NCBI RefSeq assembly: GCF_901001135.1
Contig: NC_042618.1
Location: forward strand, 246,040,516 to 246,104,515
Direction: 5' to 3'
Source of the DNA: Rhinatrema bivittatum
Taxonomy: Eukaryota; Chordata; Amphibia; Gymnophiona; Rhinatrematidae
DNA: 64,000 nt
Shown here: piece by piece, positions 55,897 through 64,000 of the stretch
Numbering within the stretch: the stretch's first letter is position 1
Layout: each line of letters opens with the position of its first letter
Made by a program: the position numbers and the translations under genes
Notes under the pieces: model-generated
What the model was told of the DNA's origin: nothing
The model's database searches: none
Seen by the model: the letters and a program-made list of their open reading frames with translations, nothing else

Positions 55897-56800
55897 ATGG
55901 ACCCGGCGGATCTCGCGAGCCTGAAAGCTATTCCAGGTATAGCCCAGAGGTTGCAGCAGCAACAAACCTGAATCGATTCTCTGATATCGACTGTGCAAAG
56001 ATTAGCAGACCGGATGGATGGATGGAGCCACCTCACCTGGTTCCCCTGCACCAGTTGCAGCAGTAGACGCCGGATCTACTGCACCCATACAGTTGCCCGC
56101 ACCATCGCGGTACTCAGGGGATGCAAAGTTATGCTGAGGGTTCCTGAACCAATGTTTCATCCGGTTCAATCTATTGCCAGCTCAGTTTCCCACGGATCAG
56201 ATTAAGACCAGCTACATAATCTCGTTGTTGGATGGGAAACCACTGGCGTGGGCCTCTTCACTCTGGGAGCAACAGGACTCCTGACTAGCCAACCTGGTGC
56301 AATTAGCCCTCCCACCGACCTACAGCTGCATCCGAGTTGCTCCAGCTACACCAGGGTAACCGGCCATTGTCCAAATACACCGTGGAGTTTCAGAACCTTG
56401 CTGCCGAGTTGAACTGGGGAAGCAATAGCCTGCACGGCATCTTTTTGGAGGGTCCCTCTCCCAGACTTCAGGATGAGTTGGCGGCCAGGGATCTCCCGGA
56501 TGACTTGAATGATCTCCCGGATGACTTGAATGATCTCATCGATCTGGCGGGCCGCGTGGACCGCCGTATCCAACGCTGGGAGAGGAAGTCTACTCAGAGA
56601 TCCGGGAACTCTGGAACCACACCTTCCCAAAACGGGCACTCCCCTTCTGCCTCTTCAGGAGTTCAAGATGCAGAACCCATGCAGGTTGGCCGGGTCCCAA
56701 TTTCGCAAGAGGAAAGGAGAAGACGTCGGTCCTAGGGACTATGCCTGTATTGTGGTGGCAAGGGACATTTCCTTGCCCGCTGTGGCGAGCGTCCAGGAAA
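55897..56800 (+). pseudogene. gag: G3 gag, frameshifted
   Basis: It starts MDPADLASLKAIPGIAQRLQQQQ, then stops. The capsid part is open at 56337-56735 (LQLHQGNRPLSKYTVEFQNLAAEL, DLAGRVDRRIQRW), including an in-frame 21-bp duplication at 56490-56531 (DLPDDLN twice). The zinc knuckle CLYCGGKGHFLARC is at about 56746 in another frame. Homologous to the intact gag of G2. The slippery site is no longer canonical. Confidence 0.85.
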
Positions 56801-57140
56801 TGCACGGATCTAGGGACAGTCGGGGAGCTAACCCTAGGTCACACCACCCAAAGGGGAGTTCGATACGCTGGCCCTGATTGACTCTGGAGCCGGGGGAAAC
56901 GTCATCCTCAAGGACTTAGTCCAACAACTCCAGATTAGGGTCCAACCACAAAGACCCTCCCTCCGTGTGTCTTCCATTCAGGGAAAACGCCTTCCAGGAA
57001 CTATCTCCATTCATACCAAGCCTCTCACGCTACGCACTGGTCGCCTGGACGTAGAGGAAATTTTGTTCCTCATCTTGGGAAAGTCCATGCATCCGGTCAT
57101 CCTGGGGCTTCCTTGCATCCGGTCATCCTGGGGCTTCCTT
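56801..57140 (+). pseudogene. pol: G3 protease
   Basis: ALIDSGAGGN gives the aspartic protease active site near 56875, followed by LRVSSIQGKRLPG and MHPVILGLP. A 26-bp direct duplication at 57089-57114 and 57115-57140 precedes the L2 insert. Confidence 0.8.
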
Positions 57141-57717
57141 AACACAGCCCTCCGTGTACACGTACCAAACAGAAACCTAAGGTCAGCGAATAAAGCACTC
57201 CTTACTATCCCATCAATTAAGACAGCAAGACTAACTCAAGTAAGAGAGAGTATCCTTGGCAGGACCCACACTGTGGAACACCATGCCACTAGAGTTAAGG
57301 TTGCAAAAAGACAACAAAATCTTCAGAAAAGGCTTAAAAACTTGGCTATTCAAGCTAGCCTACCAAATAGAGAAGGAGAAACAGTGAGGCAGGCAAAGTA
57401 TGAGATATGAACAAATAGTGTGTAGCTGTATTTCGATTTGTTTTTTACTCTACCTTCTCGATCTTCACAAGATGAGAAGTTGACACTTATAAAAATAAAT
57501 TTTTTTTAAACTGATAGTTCCTGGACAGTATTGTATCACACCCCAATTATATCATTGAGAAAACTATGTACCGAATCATTATGGCACGCGTGTAAATTAA
57601 TGTATCTCAGCATCCTTATTTTATGTGCCTTATTGTAAACCGTTGTGACGGATCCTTCCTAACAACGGTATAGAAAAGATTTAAATAAATAAATAAATAA
57701 ATAACTAAATAAATAAA
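57141..57717 (+). mobile_element. L2-clade LINE, 3' end, inside G3
   Basis: Plus-strand C-terminal frame (RNLRSANKALLTIPSIKTARL, QKRLKNLAIQASL), then a 3' UTR with GTAAACCGTTGTGACGG and an AAATA-repeat tail to 57717. Some 15-18 bp of G3 appear lost at the site. Confidence 0.82.
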
Positions 57718-58600
57718 TACTCTCCCGTAATCTGTTGGGATACCCTTCAGGTGGCATCCTGGGGGCCCTCGTGCTTCGACTCCTGTTTGACTGCTGTTCC
57801 CCGACCGTCGATACCTCTCCTGACAGCTTCTGTGGCACTGCCGCCCCACTATCAAGACTACCTTGATGTCTTCTCCAAGGAGAAAGCCGAGCTCCTCCCG
57901 AAGCACCGCCCTTTCGACTGTGCTATCAACTTGCTTCTGGGTACCATGCCGCCACAAGGTCGAGTATACCTGTTGTCACTTCCAGAGTCACAGGCCATGT
58001 CCGCATACATCTGGGAGAACCTGGACCGAGGGTTCAATCGACCATCTAAATCCCTGGCTAGAGTGGGGTTCTTCTTCGTAGCTAAGAAGGATGGGTCCCT
58101 CCGACCCTGCATAGATTATCGCAGCCTGAACAGTATTACTCGGCATGACCGATATCCTTTGCCCTTAATTCCAGAGCTTCTGGACAGGCTACAAGAAGCC
58201 AAGATGTTCACTAAGTTGGATCTCCGTGGGGCATATAACCTGGTGAGGATTCGGCAGGTGATGAATGGAAGACCGCTTTCAACACAAGGGATGGCCACTA
58301 CGAATACCGGGTCATGCCCTTTGGCCTCTGTAACACCCCTGCGGTCTTCCAAAACCTCATGAACAAGGTACTAAGGGACATGCTTCACAAGTCAGTCACT
58401 GTCTTCCTGGATGATGTCCTGATTTATTCAAAAGACTTGGACACACATCGCCGAGATATCCGCAGAGTACTGCAAAGACTTCGGGATAACCGGTTTTCGC
58501 TAAAATGGAAAAATGCCAATTTGAGCGGGAATCCTTACCCTTCCTTGGGTATATTGTGTCCACAGGTTTCCATATGGATCCCGAGAAGATCACAGCCATC
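57718..58600 (+). pseudogene. pol: G3 reverse transcriptase
   Basis: LDVFSKEKAELLPKHRPFDC, FFFVAKKDGSLRPCIDY, FTKLDLRGAYNLVRI, then after a frameshift near 58258 MPFGLCNTPAVF and FLDDVLIYS, the catalytic pair intact. A second frameshift near 58500. Close to G2 in sequence. Confidence 0.85.
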
Positions 58601-59279
58601 AGGGACTGGCCTCAACCTGAGGGGGTTAAAGCGCTCCAACGCTTTCTTGGCTTCGCCAACTTCTACAGACAATTTATACCACATTATTCCACGATGGTGG
58701 CGCCTCTGACGGCCCTTACCAAGAAGGGGACTGATGCTAGGAACTGGCCTGCTGCCGCAGCATGGGCATTCCAGGAACTGAAGGCAGCCTTTCTGCACGA
58801 CTCCTGCCTCCATCTCCCAGACCCCCAATGTCAGTTCATTGTGGAAGTTGACGCCTCCAACATGGCAGTCGGGGCTGTTCTGAGCCAACTGTCCAGCAAT
58901 GGTAAAGCTCTGCCATGTTCCTACTTCTCCAGGAAATTCTCAACTGCAGAAAGAAATTATGGTATCGGAGACTAAGAACTTCTGGCTATAAAAATGGCCT
59001 TCGAGGAATGGCGCCAGTGGTTGGAAGGGGCCCAGCACCCAGTGATTGTGTATACGGACCACAAGAACTTAGAATACCTGTGTCGCGTTAAGGAGGTACT
59101 GGACATGCGGTTCCGCTTCAGACGCTGGGACCTCCTCCTCTCATGGGAAGGCTACAGTCGCGAAGAGAATTCCTGGGAGCCAGCCGCCAACATCTTGGAC
59201 AAGGCCCTTCTCCATCAGTTTCATGTGGATCATTCAGCTAAACCCAGGCCTCCAGGAAGGGGACGTAGGAGGGGGGTAC
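58601..59279 (+). pseudogene. pol: G3 RNase H fused to chromodomain, integrase deleted
   Basis: RNase H motifs VEVDASNMAVGAVLS and NYGIGD (stop at 58974), then LEGAQHPVIVYTDHKNLEYL. After about 59090 the frame passes directly into KEVLDMRFRFRRWDLLLSWEG, the chromodomain. The rest of RNase H and the entire integrase (about 1.4 kb in G2) are missing, and the junction is in frame. A polypurine tract precedes the LTR. Confidence 0.85.
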
Positions 59280-60215
59280 TGTTACGGGACTGGGCCATGC
59301 CCCGGTCCCTCCTCCTACCTCGGGGCTGTCCTGGCCCGCACGGACTCCTCTTCGGCTGGGTAGGCTCGACCAGCGTCCTGCTGTGGCTCTCCCTGTGCGA
59401 GGGAGATGCCGCCGACCTGACGCACTTGGCCCCGCCCCCTAGGCGCGCGTGCTCCCAGGGGCTGGGGCCTTAAAGGGGCCAGCGTGGGAAAAACGAAGAG
59501 GACGCCCCGGATGACATCAGACGCGGCAAGGTATTTAAACCCTGCAGCTTGACTAGGACGGGGCCTTGCAATGAGGTTGACTCTTCAGAGTTGTCTTTCC
59601 TGCTTCCTGGTTCCTGACTACTTGCGACGTCTGACTTCTGGCTCCTGACCTTGCTTCGACCTTTGACTCCAGCTTCTGCTCCTGTCCCTGGTTTTGGCTT
59701 CGACGTCTGACTTCTGGCTTCTGACCCGGCTTCATCCACTGACTCTGACTCCAGCTTCTGCCCCTGGTTTTGGCTTCAGACTTCTGACTTCTGACCCAGG
59801 CTTCATTCCTCGACTCCGACTTCAGCTTCCCCTTCGTCCACAGGTATCTGGTTCTTGTTGGCCTGGAGGATTCTCCTAAGTCCCAGCTGCTCGAGCTATC
59901 ACAGGCTCCTCCCGGCGGAGCCGCGGGCTTCCAAGGGTGAAGACTCTTCTAGCCTCCTGGACCCTCATCTTCCATCTCTTCTGCCGCTTCCTGGATCCTT
60001 GGTCGCAAAGGGTCCCGCCTAAGTCCAAGAGGTCCGAGTCCCTACGGGCTGCTCCTGGGGGCACCTCGGACTTCTTCGGAGTCTCTCTTCAGCGCCGCCT
60101 CCCAGCTGTGACGGAGTCTCTCTTCAGCGCCGCCTCCCAGCTGTGACGCTCACTGTGGGTCTCCACAGCACAACACCTGCAGTCGCAACTGGCCCAAGGG
60201 TCCACAATCCTAACA
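59280..60215 (+). repeat. 3' LTR of Gypsy G3
   Basis: 936 bp, TGTTACGGG to CCTAACA. It differs from the 5' copy by many substitutions and small indels, so the element is older than G2. It has the same TATTTAAA and GGCCTTGCAA pair (near 59531 and 59561). It contains a 44-bp direct repeat near 60075-60150. Confidence 0.88.
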
Positions 60216-62010
60216 CTGAATTCCCCCCAGTTTACCCAGTTCTTTTCCAGGTCCTCAAACTCCTCCTGATTCTTCAGCCTGATTTCCCCCCCGGTTCACC
60301 CAGACCTCCCACCCAGCCAATAAATCGTAATGAGCACATTTATTATCACTTACAACAGATAATTAGCAGGTGTAAAAATTGGTGAGTAGGCATTACTGTT
60401 GGCCCCATCCAGGAATGCCCTTAGCCTGTCCCTTTTTTATATGCGAATATATGTGCACGAAAGTGAAAATACGCATGTAGTTTGGGCTTTTATAAAATAT
60501 GGAATATGCAAGTAGTGACTACATACATGCGTATATGCTAATTGTTATACATGTAATGTAGGTTGATCATATTGCTCCATGTCAAGGGGGGCAAGCCAAT
60601 CCAGTCCTGATTTTAGCCCATTGCATTCATAGAAATGTGGTTCTGATTTCTCTGTTGAATTCCATAAGAAAAGCAGAACTATGTCTCATTGCATGCATTG
60701 GGATAAACCAAGAGCTGGTTCAGTTTTTTTTCCCTTGCAACCGCATCGGTTATTTTAAAATTTACATTTGCATGTAGAGTGACCAAGTAGCTCCTTGTCA
60801 AGGGAAAAAAAAACAAACTGAACCAGTTTCAGCCGAATCACATCTCTAGTGCATACAGCAATTTTATACCATATGTGCATATAAGGTCATATGTTGTAAA
60901 ATGACCACGGTCATTTGCATGAGCTGGCATACACATGTACATGTATGCTCATGCAGCTGTTTAAAAGTTACCGTCATTAGTAATAAAAGAATAGGGTATG
61001 CATGAATGAAATAAAATCTAAAGTCCCCACACTGTGATAGTAATGTGTGTCCCTGTGCACCTAGGCTGCATCTTAATGGACTATCGTTGCCCGAAAAAGC
61101 ACCCCTCTTATATGTGAGTCACTCCCTCGAGGATCTTGTAAGACCCCCTACCACTACTAAAGGTGGCCTTCAAGAGAAAAAAGTAAAAAACTGTTGAAGT
61201 TGTGTGGTAAATGCTCTGATCTCCTATCCAAATCACCCGCTTTCCAATAAATGCCTCCCACTAGATCCAAATACCCACTCCACTCCTGACTCCCCAACTG
61301 ACCCTAGGCCACCCCCAGGGCATATCTGATGATCTAGTGGGGACCCTTAGTCTCCTGGCCTGGCGCTCTCTCTAGTTAAAATGGTGCTAGCTGGCCTTCG
61401 GACTAGATGTGTCTCTATCATGTGATCACGTCATCAGAGAGCATCAAACACTCGACTCGACACCTGGAGCTCATGGCTATCATCCAATAAAATTACTTCC
61501 CTGTATGTGAGCTCCTTTTCTTTTTTCTTCACAATTCAGACCCTGAGCAGGATTTTCCAAGCTTACTTTATAGTTTCTTCTTTTCTTAATTTTTAGTTTG
61601 GGTTTCATTCACCCAACTTCTTTATGGTCTTTTTTGGAGTGAATAGAATAGGATTTGTTGAATAACAACTGTCAGAAAAGAAGACATTTTTGCAAAGAAA
61701 AAAAAATTATTTAAAACAGGACACTTAGAGATTGCAAGAGGAACCACCACAGACACTCCACTAATGACTTCCATTCCACCTTTCCACCCAAACACATATG
61801 CATCTTTTATTTACTCCAAGGTACCCTCAGATGTAAGAGTAATTTCAGACTGGAGTTCTGCTGCATTTACACAGCTCTGGTATTTTCTATGGGAACAAGC
61901 CTGACAAGTTTAACACTTCTTTCACATTACCAGATAGCACAACATATTTAAAAAAAATCTTTTCAGGTTTTATAAACACTGTCTAAAATTTCCCAATCCA
62001 AAGTTGCTTT
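60216..62010. other. Stretch without recognised feature
   Basis: AT-rich sequence with ATGCATAT-like phrases. I found no coding motif or clean repeat end. Confidence 0.35.
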
Positions 62011-63151
62011 TAATTGACCAGTACTGCTTTTCTTGCCATGGATATTATGCTTGTATTTTAAAAACTACTGGGGTCTGTCACTGTTGTTTTGCCCTCATCC
62101 ATCCCACCATGGATAGTCCTGAGGCTCATTTTGCCCCTTCCAAACATGACTCTTCTTGGATTCAATGCTGCTGTTCCCCCTTCAGGATGCCAACACTTAC
62201 TTCTCCTCCCTATCCCACTCCTCCTATTCATTCTCTTCTTGATCCTAATTTTTTCTCCTTCTCTTTATGATTTCAATAATCTTGGGCTCCCTCCCTAGCC
62301 CACCACCCTCCTGGGAGTGCTTCTCTTCCTCCCAGTCTTGATGATCACTGCACTCTATTTGGCGATGCACCTTCCAGTCTAATGTTTAATCTGTCTAGTC
62401 CCAATGCTGACCTATCTCCTTCTACCCAATACCCTCTCAATTCTGATGCTAATCTGTGCCTCCCCCTGAACCCAATGCTTGCTTCTCTTCTCCATCAAGT
62501 CTCCACTCCTGTCACTACTCCCTCTTGGTTCTGATGCATGCTCCTCTCCCATTCCTCCCCTTCAGTACTCCATCTATTCCTATTCCAATTCCCTCCTGGT
62601 TCCAATGCTCCCTGTTCGTCTCTAGCCTCTGCCCCCAATACAGATACTCTTCCCATCCTTCTGAACCCCATTCCAGCCCCAACATTTGCTTATCATCCTA
62701 ATCAAGTCTCAATTCTGGCATTGTTCTTTCCCTCTCCCCTTTTCTTATTCCCAGTAAGGAAGTGTCCTGCCTCATCTTTGTCCAGATGCTTATTCCTCTA
62801 CCCTCCTGACTTGCCCACTTCTGGTTCTATTGGTGCCCCTGCTGTACTCCCAAAGATCTTTCTGGTATTGCTTTGCCATGCCCTTTTCTTGTCCTGCTGC
62901 TTGTTCCATCACACCTCCTAAATACCTGATTTGTAATCCTTTCTTATTCCTCTCTGATCCTTCCTCCCTTTGTATCCACTCCTAGCTCCACTGCTTTCTT
63001 CTATTGGTCCAGGCACTTACTTCTCTTTCTCAGCCCTAAAGCTAATTCCTCTTTCAATATGTTCTCCTACCCTGGTCTCAACTCTTGCTTCTGCCTTCCT
63101 GTTCCTGATCACTGTTCCCTGTAAGCTGTGTGCATATCTGTGCATCCACAG
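62011..63151 (+). repeat. Pyrimidine-rich imperfect repeat region
   Basis: C/T-rich plus strand with recurring phrases such as CCCAATGCTTGCTTCTC and TTCTGATGCTAATC every 50-70 bases. It resembles the pyrimidine-rich arrays of the LTRs and might be old LTR sequence, but no ends are visible. Confidence 0.35.
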
Positions 63152-64000
63152 TGGTATGAATTCGCTGCCCGCGGGTCCCCCCACGAGCAGGCTCACTCAC
63201 CCCATGCTTCTCTTCACCCGACGTGGCCGGACGCTGCCGTCGGGCCTACCACCCGACCGGAGCCGTGGACATGCCTTCCATGCGGCCCAGAGGCCACCCC
63301 GGATGTTCCTCTTCACCATGGCCGGAGTCGCGGACTTTCTGCCTCTCTATCGCAGCCGGAAGCCGCCGCCAACGTCTGCTACATCTTTGCGGCACTAAGG
63401 CCGCACCCCCGGGCTGGAATCATGGCTGGAGCCGCCCCCGGGATTTCCTGCAGCGGCTAGAGCCGCAGCCTACGTCGGGCCTGCGTCCCAGGCCACCCCT
63501 GCTGATTCTAATGCTGTGTGTCGGTGCAGGCCACTGTCCGTGGTCCTGCACAAGCTCCTGCTTCCTCTAGGCGTGTGGCCACGCCTCTCTGCTACATTTA
63601 AAAGGACAGACACAGGAAGTGTGCTGGCCCCACCTTTAATGGGACTTCCTGTACCAGCCCTATAAAAGGGCTGCTCCGTCAGTCAGTCTTTGCCTTGCAT
63701 TGTAGTTGCTTCACTCTGGAGGCTCCTACCTGCCAGAGCTCCATCAGGTCTTCTTCATCTTCTCTATGGAGTTCTTGTTGTCACGCCATGTCAAGTTATG
63801 TCTTCGTTGCCTGAGGTCCCTGTCCAGGTGTTCTGGTGTCTCGCTTTGATCCTCCATTTCCTGATGTTCCAGGTTCCTTGATGTCCTGCTCCTGTGTCTT
63901 CGTCTTCAGCGCTCTTGAGCCTTCTGGTACCTGTTAGGCCGGGAGTCCCTCGGATGATGTCTTGCCCAAGCGTGGACTAGCCTACAGGTGGACTGGTGTC
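63152..64000 (+). repeat. Gypsy-type LTR, cut by the window end
   Basis: It starts TGGTATGAATTCGCTGCCCGCGGG, alignable with the start of the inverted solo LTR at 15357. TATAAAAG is at 63661 and GCCTTGCA at 63692, 31 nt below. Pyrimidine-rich sequence follows to the window end. Confidence 0.68.

Noticed and set aside
1..64000. Host protein-coding gene, tRNA or rRNA
   Set aside because: No frame with a host-protein motif apart from a single BED finger, and no cloverleaf or rRNA-like block was seen by eye.

Overview
The window is a nuclear eukaryotic sequence, almost certainly from a large, repeat-rich tetrapod genome. CR1 and L2 LINEs, chromodomain Ty3/Gypsy elements, hAT-type foldback elements and a Ty1/copia remnant occur together. 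I favour an amphibian (caecilian-like) source, but that is inference from repeat content. I found no host gene exon, tRNA, rRNA or CRISPR. Essentially every recognisable coding stretch belongs to a transposable element, and most are broken.

Layout. 1.1-12.0 kb: an old CR1 broken up by a 3' fragment of a Gypsy element (G1), which itself carries a 4-kb CR1 that in turn carries an L2 fragment. 12.1-12.7 kb: a non-LTR-like stretch with a hammerhead-ribozyme-like fold. 12.7-20.9 kb: a decayed Gypsy element (G4) with a solo LTR, foldback hAT elements, a palindromic insert and an internally deleted L2. 21.7-24.5 kb: minus-strand L2-clade LINEs. 25.7-28.8 kb: a CR1 split by a 1.56-kb solo LTR. 28.8-35 kb: MITEs, old tandem repeats and a BED-finger remnant. 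35-41.6 kb: an old LINE split by a nearly full-length L2, which is itself split by a 1.1-kb foldback hAT element. 41.6-45.8 kb: a Ty1/copia remnant with three nested insertions. 46.5-52.9 kb: a young, almost intact Gypsy chromovirus (G2). 55.0-60.2 kb: an older relative (G3) that has lost its integrase. 63.15 kb to the end: the start of another LTR.

How the parts work together. Insertion order can be read from target-site duplications and interrupted reading frames. The Gypsy elements share one design: a TATA box, a predicted transcript start about 30 nt downstream, and a primer site right after the 5' LTR that is complementary to that transcript start. This complementarity co-varies in three elements (G2, G3, G4) and supports self-priming of the Tf1/sushi kind. 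G2 also carries a textbook -1 frameshift site between gag and pol.

Limits. All identifications come from reading motifs by eye. Boundaries of decayed elements without a target duplication are good to tens of bases only.
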